DNA of 64,000 nt from Terrisporobacter petrolearius (GTDB lineage Bacteria; Bacillota; Clostridia; Peptostreptococcales; Peptostreptococcaceae), in assembly GCF_032598785.1 (NCBI RefSeq), contig NZ_CP102984.1. One strand, 5' to 3'. A program made the position numbers and the translations under genes. Below the pieces are notes generated by a model. The model saw nothing but the letters and a program-made list of their open reading frames with translations, ran no database searches and had not been told where the DNA came from. This document shows positions 44,678 through 53,865 of this stretch, in pieces (the first letter of the stretch is position 1; each line of letters opens with the position of its first letter).

Positions 44678-44716
44678 AGGAGCAAAGGAAAATAATTATG
44701 ACCTTGCTCCTTTTTA
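44678..44716 (+). terminator. Terminator of the MMPL operon
   Basis: AAGGAGCAA-GG with its complement around an AT-rich loop, followed by TTTTT. Confidence 0.72.
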
Positions 44717-44819
44717 ATTACATATTTTTCTCTTGTTTGTGAAAAAATGTATGTAAGAGCATAACTTATATTATAATAAATCTATGCTTTACATAAAACT
44801 GAAATTGAGGGATGGTTAA

Positions 44820-45464
44820 ATGGATAAAGACGTAATATTGAAAGAAACCAAATCATTTGTAAAAAATAAATTATATAAAGAAGGCTCTGGCCATGATTGG
44901 TTTCATATAAAAAGAGTTTATAATTTGGCTACTTATATTTGTGAAAATGAAGGGGGAGATGAATTCATTATTAAAATGACTTCTCTACTTCATGATATTG
45001 ATGATTGGAAATTTAGCAATAATAATAAAACAACAGAAAGCTTTTTAAAATCCATTAGTGTTGATGAAGAGTCTATTTATAAAATAATGAATATAATCAC
45101 CACCATGTCCTATAAAGGCGGTGTAATAAATTCTTATCAAAACAATCTAGAAGGAAAAATTGTTCAAGATGCTGATAGATTAGATGCTATGGGTGCCATA
45201 GGCATAGCAAGAGCTTTTACATATGGTGGCAGTAAAAATAAATTAATGTATGATCCTCATATTAAACCTAAAAATTTTCAAAACCTAGATGAAGTAAAAA
45301 ATCTTGATAACCACACAATAAATCATTTCTATGAAAAATTACTTAAGCTTAAAGATTTAATAAACACAGATACTGCTAAACAAATTGCTGAAGAAAGACA
45401 TAGATTTATGGAAATTTATTTGGATGAGTTTTATTATGAATGGAATTTTAATAAAGAAAAATAA
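44820..45464 (+). CDS. HD-domain phosphohydrolase (YpgQ/YedJ type)
   Basis: This 214-residue cytoplasmic protein has the HD metal site in order: His in GHDWFHIKRV near residue 25-30, LLHDIDDWK near 59 (the HD pair) and the downstream Asp in IVQDADRLDAMGAIGIARAF near 122. The pattern matches small HD hydrolases that cleave nucleoside triphosphates (YpgQ is a pyrophosphatase). Substrate here is not known. It has a GAGGGATGG site and ends with its own terminator, converging on a lipoprotein gene. Confidence 0.88.
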   Translation: MDKDVILKETKSFVKNKLYKEGSGHDWFHIKRVYNLATYICENEGGDEFIIKMTSLLHDIDDWKFSNNNKTTESFLKSISVDEESIYKIMNIITTMSYKGGVINSYQNNLEGKIVQDADRLDAMGAIGIARAFTYGGSKNKLMYDPHIKPKNFQNLDEVKNLDNHTINHFYEKLLKLKDLINTDTAKQIAEERHRFMEIYLDEFYYEWNFNKEK

Positions 45465-45469
45465 TCAAT

Positions 45470-45500
45470 AAAAAGTCCTATAAATAATATAGGACTTATC
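45470..45500. terminator. Bidirectional terminator
   Basis: AAGTCCTATA and complement with a five-base loop and A/T runs between convergent genes. Confidence 0.82.
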
Positions 45501-45503
45501 TTT

Positions 45504-46013
45504 TTAATAAAATTGCTTTACTTTTTCCATTCCTCTGTTTTCCATTATCTTTACAGAATCTGCCTTAATAACTAAGTTTCCATCTTCCTCTTCTAACTTA
45601 CCTAAAACTTTTATCCAATCATTTTCTTTTGGCAAATCTCCATCATAGTCAAATTCTAATCCACACTTAGTTTCAACCTTTTTATACTCTTCATCTTCGT
45701 GTACAGAGTCATCATCATGGTTATGTTCTACTGTATCGGTTAATCTATACACATATAAATGATTTTTATTATCTTTATTTTTTAATTTTATAAACATACC
45801 TTCTAGTTCTATGGTTTTGCCCACATATTTGCTACTATCTAAATAAATATCGTTTATATAGTCAACATATACATTTTCCATTATTTTAATTATTTCTTGA
45901 GAATCTTCATTTTTATGTATTTCAGCACTTTCGCTAGATACTTTTTTATTACATCCTGTCATAATAATTATTGTACATAAACTAATTAGTATAATACCAA
46001 ATACTTTCTTCAC
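45504..46013 (-). CDS. Lipoprotein with an OB-like domain and His/Asp-rich loop
   Basis: This 169-residue protein has a lipoprotein signal ending MTGC (Cys21). The mature part (YVDYINDIYLDSSKYVGKTIELEGMFI ... LPKENDWIKVLGKLEEEDGNLVIKADSVKI) resembles the C-terminal OB-like part of the DUF1980/TIGR03943 proteins. In the middle is HNHDDDSVHEDEE, a cluster able to bind Zn or another metal, and a Cys (KCGLEF). A metal-related role is plausible but not shown. Monocistronic, with an own upstream ribosome site. Confidence 0.62.
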   Translation of the reverse strand: MKKVFGIILISLCTIIIMTGCNKKVSSESAEIHKNEDSQEIIKIMENVYVDYINDIYLDSSKYVGKTIELEGMFIKLKNKDNKNHLYVYRLTDTVEHNHDDDSVHEDEEYKKVETKCGLEFDYDGDLPKENDWIKVLGKLEEEDGNLVIKADSVKIMENRGMEKVKQFY

Positions 46014-46080
46014 TTATTGACCTCCAAAATATGTATTAAATATTTTGTCTTATCTTATCATGAAGAAAAAAATGTGTCAA

Positions 46081-46992
46081 TTATTCTTCTTCCGTAGTAG
46101 CCGACTCCAATAAAAGTTCTTGGGATTTTATTTTATCGCTATACACCTCACTGATAAATGTAGATCCTAATATTAATATTCCTCCAATAACTTGTAATAA
46201 ACTCATACTTTCATTTAAAACTATAGCTGACATAAATATTGCAAAAATGGGATCCACATAGGAATAAATAGCCACCGTCTGACTTTCTATTTTTTGAATA
46301 ACAGTAAAATATAATAAATATGCTATTCCTGTATGAACTACCCCTAATATTAGTAATAGAATTATCGACTGACTAGAAACACCTACTAAACTCATTTTTT
46401 CTGTGAAAATTACATAAGGTATCAGAAATATAGCTGATACTGATAGCTGTACTATGGCACTATCTCTACCTGAAATACCCTTTAAAAATTTATTTAATAT
46501 TACTACACCTGTATAAAAACATGCTGCACTTAAGCCATAGAGTATTCCAACCATATTATTTTTCCCTATACTACTTTTATCAATTCCCACAATACAAAGC
46601 ATTCCTATCATGGCTGCAACTATACAAGAAACTTTTACTGAGTTTAGTTTTTCTTTTAATAAAAATGGTGATAAAAACATGACTATTATTGGTGCTAAGT
46701 AATAACAAATTGTTGCTGTAGAAATAGTTGTGTAGTGATAAGCTTGAAATAAGAAAATCCAATTAAAACCTAAGCATATTCCACAACATATTAATATCAA
46801 TAAGTTTGATTTTATCTTTTCCTTGGATAAACTTTCTTTTGATATCATACTGAAAATTATCAAAAAAATACTTCCTACAATTGCTCTTACCAATGCTATT
46901 TGGCTAGACGTAAAATTAATATATCTAACAAATATACCAATACTACCCCAAATTAACATGGAAATAATAAGACCTAATTTATATTTTTTCAT
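46081..46992 (-). CDS. EamA/DMT-family transporter
   Basis: This 303-residue protein has ten membrane helices in two EamA repeats of five. Typical features are a first helix GLIISMLIWGSIGIFVRYI, FQAYHYTTISTATICYYLAPI at the end of repeat one, and AIYSYVDPIFAIFMSAIVLNESMSLLQVIGGILILGS at the end of repeat two. Family members export amino acids, nucleotide-sugar-like metabolites or drugs. The ribosome site is GGGAGGT. A short ORF with its own site precedes it by 72 bases. Confidence 0.88.
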   Translation of the reverse strand: MKKYKLGLIISMLIWGSIGIFVRYINFTSSQIALVRAIVGSIFLIIFSMISKESLSKEKIKSNLLILICCGICLGFNWIFLFQAYHYTTISTATICYYLAPIIVMFLSPFLLKEKLNSVKVSCIVAAMIGMLCIVGIDKSSIGKNNMVGILYGLSAACFYTGVVILNKFLKGISGRDSAIVQLSVSAIFLIPYVIFTEKMSLVGVSSQSIILLLILGVVHTGIAYLLYFTVIQKIESQTVAIYSYVDPIFAIFMSAIVLNESMSLLQVIGGILILGSTFISEVYSDKIKSQELLLESATTEEE

Positions 46993-47064
46993 ATACTACC
47001 TCCCTTTTACTTATTAATCTTTATATACTTTCAACATACTCTGATACAATTTTAGACAATAATA

Positions 47065-47121
47065 TCATTTATTGCTGTAAGAGTGGCCTGTATTCATAAA
47101 AATTTCTTTTATATTATTCAT
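47065..47121 (-). CDS. Short upstream ORF before the EamA gene, possible leader or remnant
   Basis: The 305-base gap between 46993 and 47297 holds one candidate gene: an 18-codon ORF (MNNIKEIFMNTGHSYSNK) with a GGGAGAG site 6 bases before its ATG. A TTATAAT element lies upstream on the same strand. It could be a leader peptide of the EamA transcript or the start of a decayed gene. No terminator-like hairpin was seen between it and the transporter gene. Confidence 0.3.
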   Translation of the reverse strand: MNNIKEIFMNTGHSYSNK

Positions 47122-47297
47122 TTAGCGCTCTCCCTTAATAACAAAACTTGTTATATAAATTATAACAAATGGTAAATATAATTAGTTTAATATTCTAAAT
47201 TTTATAAAAATTTTTATTTTAGTCACATCTATTATCTTTTTCACTATATAATATTATATAGAGTAATCTAAATTTTTAATTGAAGAGGACGAGTATA

Positions 47298-48014
47298 ATG
47301 AGGAAAGTAAAAAAGATTAACACGATGATTAAGGCTTTTTATAATATATTTGGCACGCTTCCTTTGTTAATAACCCTATATATATACCCCTTAATCCCCA
47401 ACAAGATTCCTATTCACTATTGGATGAATGGAACTATCGATAGATGGGGAAGTAAAAATGAATTATTTATTGTTCCAATAATAATTTTTTTATTGTTTGT
47501 TATTTTTAAACCTAAGTTCTTTTTTTTAAGTTTTAATTATGAACCTGAAGATAAAATAACAAGATGGAATAACTATTATTTTTTGGTAATATTAAATATT
47601 TTAGTATATACAAATATATATATTTCTTTAAACTATGAGACTTGCTTAAATAATTTTAACTTTTACAATTTTTTTGCTTGTGCTATTTGCTTTCTATTTG
47701 GCTTTTATGGTAACTATATACCTAATTGTAATAAAATCTCTAGTTTTTCTATAAGAAATAAATACACCTTAGAAAATCATATTATTTGGCACAAAACTCA
47801 TAGATTTTGTGGAATACTCTGGTTTACTGGTAGCGTCACATTCTTTCCTATGCTTTTGTTTATCAGTAACTATTATCTTTTAGCTATTGTAATCTTAATG
47901 TTATGTATTTTTTTAATATCTCCCATTATATATATGAAATATCTTCATGAGAAACATATTAAAGATGAGTTGAAAAATAATACTATGAAAAAAAAAATCC
48001 AGCATTCTCATTAA
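47298..48014 (+). CDS. SdpI-family (DUF1648) membrane protein
   Basis: This 238-residue protein has about six membrane helices. Near the start, LYIYPLIPNKIPIHYWMNGTIDRWGSK is the DUF1648 motif, and GNYIPNCNKISSFSIRNKYTLENHIIWHKTHRFCGILWF is the SdpI motif. SdpI of Bacillus gives immunity to the SdpC toxin and acts as a signal transducer; no SdpC-like toxin gene is adjacent, so the role here is open. The start is ATG 47298 after AAGAGGA; an upstream in-frame TTG at 47280 lacks a site. Confidence 0.85.
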   Translation: MRKVKKINTMIKAFYNIFGTLPLLITLYIYPLIPNKIPIHYWMNGTIDRWGSKNELFIVPIIIFLLFVIFKPKFFFLSFNYEPEDKITRWNNYYFLVILNILVYTNIYISLNYETCLNNFNFYNFFACAICFLFGFYGNYIPNCNKISSFSIRNKYTLENHIIWHKTHRFCGILWFTGSVTFFPMLLFISNYYLLAIVILMLCIFLISPIIYMKYLHEKHIKDELKNNTMKKKIQHSH

Positions 48015-48016
48015 TT

Positions 48017-48057
48017 AAAAAAGACTGTAGATAACTATACTATCTACAGTCTTTTTA
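48017..48057 (+). terminator. Terminator of the SdpI-like gene
   Basis: AAAAAGACTGTAGATA with its complement and a short loop, then T run. Located two bases after the stop. Confidence 0.88.
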
Positions 48058-48162
48058 ACTATATTCTCCTACAAATTTGCTAATTCAAATTTGTAATGAG
48101 TTTTCTCGAATATATATTATATTAAGATCAAATGATTTTCATTTATTTTTATATGCTATAAC

Positions 48163-48195
48163 TAAAAAAATCCAACCATTATGATGGAAGGATTC
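48163..48195 (-). terminator. Terminator of the PfkB-family kinase gene
   Basis: On the minus strand AATCC pairs with GGATT, with further pairing TCCA/TGG inside, followed by TTTTTTT. It starts about 12 bases after the stop. Confidence 0.65.
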
Positions 48196-48207
48196 TAATT
48201 TTAAAGA

Positions 48208-49164
48208 TTATTTATTATATTTTACATGAGTCCATTGTATATTATCAACATATTTTTTAACTAAATCATAGCACATATCGGGATGAATAGTTTCTTCTGT
48301 TGATATAGTTATAGTTGACATGGAAATAGCAAACTTAAGCGTATCTATCAAAGAAATATTTTCCATATATCCATAGGCTATTCCTGCAACAAAAGAATCT
48401 CCGGCTCCTGTCACATTTACAACTTTAACATCATTAGCTTTTAATTTACCTTCTTCTACTCCGTTGTTATAGTATATTCCGTCTTCATCTAGTGTAATAA
48501 ATACATTTTTTATTCCTAAATCAATAAAGTAATTTCCAGCTTTTTTTACATCTTCGTCATTTTTAATTTTAAATCCACACATTATTTCAGCTTCATATCT
48601 GTTTGGCTTTATAGTATGGAAATACTTTATTAAATGTTTTATACCTTCTGCTTTTGCAGCAGATACAGGATCTAATATGAATTTAGTTTCTCCACTAAAA
48701 TTTTTAAGTATATGTTCTACTATGTCCGGTCTATCTGAATCTAATATCATATATTCAGAATTTTTTATTGTTTCTGCCTTAGAGTCGATAAATTCAGTAG
48801 TAAATTTGTCTATTATTTTCATATCTACTACAGCTGATACCATCTCTCCTTGGTGGTTAAGTATTGCCATATATGTTGGTGTATGCCCACCTTCTATAAT
48901 TAATGAATCACTCATATCATAATTCATAAGCTTTGAATGTTCTATCATTCTATTTCCAGTTTCATCATCACCTAAGATTGATATAAACTTAGTATTAACT
49001 CCTACTCTAGACATGCATTCAGCTATGTTTCTGCAAACACCTCCAAAAGAAGTCTTCACCTGACCTGGGTTAGAGTCATTGCATCTATAATTATTATCCG
49101 TAAATCCACAAATATCAAAAACTGATACTCCGAATACTAATGCATAGGAATTTGTATTTTTCAT
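48208..49164 (-). CDS. PfkB-family carbohydrate kinase, pseudouridine-kinase-like
   Basis: This 318-residue kinase has the PfkB C-terminal signature VTGAGDSFVAGIAYG (catalytic Asp) and the substrate motif FGGVCRNIAECMSRVG in the position of GGxxxNxAxxLARLG; the RNIAE form is typical of pseudouridine kinase PsuK. If so it makes pseudouridine 5'-phosphate for PsuG. psuG is not seen in the window, so the substrate remains uncertain (a sugar or nucleoside). It is monocistronic with a terminator. The 213-base upstream region holds no gene. Confidence 0.8.
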   Translation of the reverse strand: MKNTNSYALVFGVSVFDICGFTDNNYRCNDSNPGQVKTSFGGVCRNIAECMSRVGVNTKFISILGDDETGNRMIEHSKLMNYDMSDSLIIEGGHTPTYMAILNHQGEMVSAVVDMKIIDKFTTEFIDSKAETIKNSEYMILDSDRPDIVEHILKNFSGETKFILDPVSAAKAEGIKHLIKYFHTIKPNRYEAEIMCGFKIKNDEDVKKAGNYFIDLGIKNVFITLDEDGIYYNNGVEEGKLKANDVKVVNVTGAGDSFVAGIAYGYMENISLIDTLKFAISMSTITISTEETIHPDMCYDLVKKYVDNIQWTHVKYNK

Positions 49165-49337
49165 AATATAATCGTAACCTTTCTAAGAAATTATTTTTAT
49201 ATTTTAACATATTTTTAACGTTAATTTCTACAAATTTCAACATTTTCACAATGTATTTTTTTTACATATTATATAAATTTATTTTTCCACATCTATAATA
49301 ACTTATTAGTCACGAAAATATTCCCATAATTATTACA

Positions 49338-49370
49338 TATAAAAAGGAGTGATGAGGCTCCTTTTTATAT
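49338..49370 (-). terminator. Terminator of the PadR operon
   Basis: ATATAAAAAGGAG and complement with an eight-base loop, ten bases after the small membrane protein's stop. Confidence 0.82.
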
Positions 49371-49378
49371 GCCACATT

Positions 49379-49618
49379 CTATTTCCCCAAGATTTTATTT
49401 AACATTTTACGTTTATAATTTTTTATTTTTTCCAAATTATAAGTCTCACAGTATAGTCCAAATAGTATTAATATTAAACCTAAACTTATTAAAAACCCTT
49501 GTAAAAATCCTTTAATAAAATCCGGTAAAATAATATAAAATATTTGAAGCTGACTTATTAGAAATGAAATACCACTAAAAATCAAGCCAATACAAATGTA
49601 TTTTTTATTATTATTCAT
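49379..49618 (-). CDS. Small two-helix membrane protein in the PadR operon
   Basis: This 79-residue protein has two hydrophobic helices (YICIGLIFSGISFLISQL and GFLISLGLILILFGLYC) and a basic tail (IKNYKRKMLNKIL). The start is ATG 49618 after GGGGAAGG; an earlier in-frame start would overlap the site. No family is recognised. Its stop is near the operon terminator. It sits 24 bases after the DUF2812 gene, so it is likely co-regulated by the PadR repressor. Confidence 0.65.
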   Translation of the reverse strand: MNNNKKYICIGLIFSGISFLISQLQIFYIILPDFIKGFLQGFLISLGLILILFGLYCETYNLEKIKNYKRKMLNKILGK

Positions 49619-49642
49619 GTTTACCTTCCCCAAATAAAATTT

Positions 49643-50188
49643 CTATTTATCTTCCATTTTTTCATTCATTATATCAAGACCTTTTTTTATCCATAGAAAA
49701 ATTCCCCAGAACAATACTGCTTCAATTCCAATAATTATATTCATATGTTTTATTGCAATAAATGTATATGCCAAAGATATTACAAGTTCTACTGCAAATA
49801 TAACTTTACCTAATTTACACCATCTCCCTAACATTTCTTTGTAAGAAGTATGATCTGTGTATATTTCATATTCACTAGCGTCACTATTTTCATTGTATTC
49901 TTTTCTAAAGTAATTCCAACCATTGTAAGTTGAGTTGATATATTCCCATCCTAAATCTTCAAACATCTCCATATATCTTTTTTTCTCTATTGATTCTCTT
50001 ATGATTTCTGGATTATAGTCTATTTTATATACATATTTTTTTGAACCATCTTTTTCATATACACTGTGGAAACAACCTCCCTTTATAAGTTGCCATCCCC
50101 CATTACTATTCTCATTTATAAAATCTTCTTCTTTTTCATAATCCCAAGCCGTATATGTTCTATATGATCTTTTTAATTCTTTTCCCAT
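49643..50188 (-). CDS. DUF2812 membrane protein
   Basis: This 181-residue protein has a soluble DUF2812 domain in the first 115 residues (TAWDYEKEEDFINENSNGGWQLI, KYVYKIDYNP, LGWEYINSTYNGWNYFRK) and two C-terminal membrane helices (VIFAVELVISLAYTFIAI, IIIGIEAVLFWGIFLWI). DUF2812 genes commonly accompany PadR regulators, with function unknown. It starts 19 bases after padR. Confidence 0.85.
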   Translation of the reverse strand: MGKELKRSYRTYTAWDYEKEEDFINENSNGGWQLIKGGCFHSVYEKDGSKKYVYKIDYNPEIIRESIEKKRYMEMFEDLGWEYINSTYNGWNYFRKEYNENSDASEYEIYTDHTSYKEMLGRWCKLGKVIFAVELVISLAYTFIAIKHMNIIIGIEAVLFWGIFLWIKKGLDIMNEKMEDK

Positions 50189-50207
50189 TTTTATTATCCC
50201 CCTATTT

Positions 50208-50534
50208 TTATATCTTGTCTTCTATTAACTTTGCGCTATTTAGCAGCTCTTTAAGCCTTTTTATTTCACCATATAATATATTTGTTCCTTCTTCTGTTAT
50301 TTCATATGTTCTTCTTCTATCATCACTGTCATCCACTGTTATACTATCTCTTATCCACCCTTTTTTTATCATTTTGCTTACTGCAGTATACATTGTTCCC
50401 GACCCTATTTTCACCCTATTATCTGAAAATTTCATAGCATCTTGCATTATTCCATAACCGTGATTAGGTCCTTTATATAAACAGAGCAAAATATAGTAAT
50501 AGCTTTCTGTTAAAGGTTCATACTTCTTTGTCAT
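50208..50534 (-). CDS. PadR-family transcriptional regulator
   Basis: This 108-residue repressor has the PadR winged helix: SYYYILLCLYKGPNHGYGIMQ, VKIGSGTMYTAVSKMIKKGWIRD and the wing DDSDDRRRTYEITEEG, and a C-terminal dimer helix. It is the first gene of an operon with DUF2812 and a two-helix protein, and it probably represses that operon through the large inverted repeat just upstream. Confidence 0.92.
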   Translation of the reverse strand: MTKKYEPLTESYYYILLCLYKGPNHGYGIMQDAMKFSDNRVKIGSGTMYTAVSKMIKKGWIRDSITVDDSDDRRRTYEITEEGTNILYGEIKRLKELLNSAKLIEDKI

Positions 50535-50568
50535 CCATTATCATTCCTTCCTTTGTTGTGTTGCATGA

Positions 50569-50625
50569 CGATATATCGTGATACGATATACCTAGCTTAT
50601 TTATATCGTATCACGACATATATCG
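50569..50625. promoter_or_regulatory. Large inverted repeat, PadR operator candidate
   Basis: CGATATATCGTGATACGATA at the left and its complement (with a two-base insertion) at the right form 22-24 base arms around a 12-base centre. Each arm is itself a near-palindrome with ATCGT/ACGAT. The site begins 35 bases upstream of padR. This is long for a single PadR dimer, suggesting two dimers. Confidence 0.75.
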
Positions 50626-50674
50626 TAGGTCAACATATTTTGAATATTATTTTACTATTTATTACCAATATAAA

Positions 50675-50697
50675 AGACTAGAGAGTTTTCTCTAGCC
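50675..50697 (-). terminator. Terminator of the BceAB-like genes
   Basis: CTAGAGA and complement around a short loop, preceded by GG and followed by TTTT on the minus strand, 25 bases after the ATPase stop. Confidence 0.75.
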
Positions 50698-50722
50698 TAA
50701 TAAATTAAAATATGCTTTCACT

Positions 50723-51445
50723 TTATATTTCTTTCATTTTTTCAATAATTTCACCATATAGTTTATCTTTATCATTTCCTCTAATTTCATTAGCTATCAT
50801 TCCATCTTTTAACCATATTACTCTATTGCAATAACTTGCTATAACTGGATCATGGGTTACCATTATTAGAGTTTTTTTAAGCTCAACATTTGTATTTATC
50901 AGAATATCTATTATGGTTTTACCTGTTTTTGAGTCTAAATTTCCTGTAGGCTCATCGGCATAAATAATGCTTGGGTCATTTATTAATGCTCTACAAATTG
51001 CTGTTCTTTGTTTTTCACCACCGGAAATATTAGATGGCTTTTTATTTAATAGATGTTCTATTCCAACTTTTTTAGCATAATAATTACATTTTTCAAACAT
51101 AATTTTTTCTTCCTCTTTATTTATTATCATAGGAAGCATGATATTTTCTTGAACCGTTAAGCTATCTAATAATCGAAATTCTTGAAATACAAATCCTATG
51201 TCATTTAATCTAATTTCTGAAATTTCATCACTGCATAAGCTTTTACTTTCCTTACCTTTATAATAAATGTCTCCACATGTAGAAGAATCTATAAGACCTA
51301 ATATTTTTAATAATGTGGTTTTCCCACATCCAGAGTTTCCCATAATTGCAATTCTTTCGCCTTCTTCTATTTGGAAGTTTAATCCTCTTAATACATCAAC
51401 ACTTCCAAAAGATTTTTTTAAGTCAACTACTTTGATAATTTCCAT
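50723..51445 (-). CDS. BceA-like ABC transporter ATP-binding protein
   Basis: This 240-residue ATPase has Walker A GNSGCGKTT (35-43), Q-loop FVFQEFRLLDSL, signature ISGGEKQRTAICRAL and Walker B IIYADEPTGNLDSKTG, the MacB/LolD/BceA clade. With the FtsX-type permease encoded two bases upstream it forms a peptide-antibiotic resistance or lipoprotein-handling transporter. Gene order is permease then ATPase, the reverse of the usual bceA-bceB. No two-component system is adjacent. Confidence 0.9.
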   Translation of the reverse strand: MEIIKVVDLKKSFGSVDVLRGLNFQIEEGERIAIMGNSGCGKTTLLKILGLIDSSTCGDIYYKGKESKSLCSDEISEIRLNDIGFVFQEFRLLDSLTVQENIMLPMIINKEEEKIMFEKCNYYAKKVGIEHLLNKKPSNISGGEKQRTAICRALINDPSIIYADEPTGNLDSKTGKTIIDILINTNVELKKTLIMVTHDPVIASYCNRVIWLKDGMIANEIRGNDKDKLYGEIIEKMKEI

Positions 51446-51447
51446 GG

Positions 51448-53865
51448 CTATTTCCCTCCAATATTTCTAATTAAAAAATGAGATATAATAAAAGTTGATA
51501 TACTATATATAACTAGAAAAACTAACATAATACTTATATAAATTTTCCCGCTTGATATTATTTCTAAATAAGTAAATCCGCGCATATAAACTGTGGTTAT
51601 AACAAATATTAAAGAAGTTACTATTGCTAATATACATGGTAAAAATGCAAATGATGTTATTTCTCTTATTATTATAGAGTTGGACTTCTTTTTCTTTTCT
51701 CCTAAATAACTAAGCAATTGATAACGATTTTTATAATAAGATATATTACCAAAAGCATGTACAAAAACAATTATTATACTTGCAATTACAAATGTTAATA
51801 GTATGGATATATTAATAATTAATTCAAATATTTTTTCGCCTTGAAAACCGTCATTTAAATCTTTGGATTTATAAAGATGCTTCACATTGCTATCGAGGTT
51901 ACTTTCTTCTTTATGTGTTTTTCCATAATTACTCATATAACTTTCTAATGACTTATCATTACTTGCATTACTATTAACTGTCATTAAATACTTGATGCCA
52001 TCACTAGTATTATGTTTATTATTAAAATAATCATCAGAGAAAATCACTATATTTTCATACATTACATTTGTCAATCTTCCAAATAGTATTTCTCTTTTTT
52101 CACCAACGACCTTATAGTCATTGCTAAATACAACCTTCCTTAACCCAAAATAATAGCGTTCTGCCTCACCTATTTTAATTAAAGGCTTAGATCTTATAGC
52201 ATAAAAATCTAGTGGATGAGCTTTATTTGATTTATCTTCTTGAAATAAAATATAAATTTCTTTATCTTTCAAATTTAAATTTTTACCACTTATCTTTTCG
52301 TAAGTGCTTTGAGAAATACCAAGATGATGTCCTATAGGAATTGTTTTATACATATCTCCATAGCCACCATCTTCTCCTCCTGGTACAGTAACTCTTACCA
52401 CGGGATACAGTTCACTATTCACATCAAATTTATTATCTATACTTTCTAGCTCACTTTTATCCTTTTCATATCCTAAACATACATAATCATAAGGATAAAG
52501 TTCTTTAGTCTCTAAAGGAAATAAAGCAGCTATTTGAAAAATACTTGTGAAAAACATTACAAAAAGTAAAGTATATAATATTAAAGAATTTTTTAAATAA
52601 GTTCTAGATTTATAAAGTACAAGATTAAGGGATAAAATATTCTTCAAATAATATTTTCTATTTTTAATTTTATTAAGAATATAACCTACTCCATAATAAA
52701 CAAATATTACAAATATTATTATCCAAGGATAAATTGTATATTTTGATTCAGCCCAATGAGGGTCTGAATAAAATTTAAATAATACTAAAAGCAATATTGG
52801 TAATATAAGTATTATCTTATTGTATTTTGGAAGTTTTTCTTCCATATCTGAAGATGAAATATTAGTAATACCACCCTCAATAGCTAAATCTTGAACTATT
52901 GCCATAATAAATCCTAAAATCACTACACATCCTATAAATGATAACTCCGTAACAAGTACTAAATCTACACTTGGTATATTAGGATTTTGTAAATAAAATT
53001 CATACACTTTTCTAAAAACAAAAATCATCCCATTACCTAAAATAGCACCTATTACATAAGAAATCAATAAGCTTACAATTAGTAAGTATCTCATGCTTTT
53101 ATATATTTCTTGTTTTTTAATACCTAATAGCAACAAGGTCTTAAAATCATACATTCTGTTTTGTATATAGTTTTTAAGTGAATAAAATTGAATTAATATT
53201 GTTACAATTGAAATAATAAATAATGCATTTATTACAACTGAGGTAATTCCTTCAGTAATATATGCAATACTAGTTTGTTGCATATTATGTACAATAAAAA
53301 GGTTTCCTAAAAAACCATAAATATATGCAACTGTCAATACTGTACTTATTATAAAAACTATATAATTTTTAATATTAGCTTTAAAATCCTGTAGTAAAAT
53401 TTTATAAATCCATTTGCTATTCTTTTTCTTCTTTATTTTTTTATGATTGGACTCTTTATTTAATCTATTTTGTTCCTTTATTCTTTTATCTATATCTGCA
53501 TCTTCGTAACTTAATTGACGGAAAATAATAATACCTAAAGCAATTATTAATCTAAGAAATAATATTATGGGTATTATTTTCACACTATTTTGTTGACCTA
53601 AAATAAATAAAAATGCATACGTAACCACATGAACTATTATCTCTCCCATGATAGATAAATATATTAATACATTTTCATATGTTACATTTTCCCTATCTTT
53701 ATATGCATAGATAAAATGTATTAAGTATAAAAAAGATAATATTAGGTGAGATCCAAAATAAAATAATACTACTCTTTTGTCCACCTTATAAAATATCATG
53801 GATGGAATTACCCATAAAAAAATGCCACAAAAAATTAACACATTAAACAAACTTTTTTTCTTCAT
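51448..53865 (-). CDS. FtsX/BceB-like ABC permease with an extra N-terminal membrane domain
   Basis: This 805-residue permease has an N-terminal block of about 110 residues containing five hydrophobic helices, then a basic linker (HKKIKKKKNSK), then ten or so more helices of the MacB/FtsX type with a large extracytoplasmic domain (about residues 455-670). Canonical BceB is about 640-660 residues and begins at the DFKANIKNY-type segment, so the first block is an added module. The loop likely binds a cell-wall precursor or peptide antibiotic. It starts the two-gene operon. Confidence 0.85.
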   Translation of the reverse strand: MKKKSLFNVLIFCGIFLWVIPSMIFYKVDKRVVLFYFGSHLILSFLYLIHFIYAYKDRENVTYENVLIYLSIMGEIIVHVVTYAFLFILGQQNSVKIIPIILFLRLIIALGIIIFRQLSYEDADIDKRIKEQNRLNKESNHKKIKKKKNSKWIYKILLQDFKANIKNYIVFIISTVLTVAYIYGFLGNLFIVHNMQQTSIAYITEGITSVVINALFIISIVTILIQFYSLKNYIQNRMYDFKTLLLLGIKKQEIYKSMRYLLIVSLLISYVIGAILGNGMIFVFRKVYEFYLQNPNIPSVDLVLVTELSFIGCVVILGFIMAIVQDLAIEGGITNISSSDMEEKLPKYNKIILILPILLLVLFKFYSDPHWAESKYTIYPWIIIFVIFVYYGVGYILNKIKNRKYYLKNILSLNLVLYKSRTYLKNSLILYTLLFVMFFTSIFQIAALFPLETKELYPYDYVCLGYEKDKSELESIDNKFDVNSELYPVVRVTVPGGEDGGYGDMYKTIPIGHHLGISQSTYEKISGKNLNLKDKEIYILFQEDKSNKAHPLDFYAIRSKPLIKIGEAERYYFGLRKVVFSNDYKVVGEKREILFGRLTNVMYENIVIFSDDYFNNKHNTSDGIKYLMTVNSNASNDKSLESYMSNYGKTHKEESNLDSNVKHLYKSKDLNDGFQGEKIFELIINISILLTFVIASIIIVFVHAFGNISYYKNRYQLLSYLGEKKKKSNSIIIREITSFAFLPCILAIVTSLIFVITTVYMRGFTYLEIISSGKIYISIMLVFLVIYSISTFIISHFLIRNIGGK

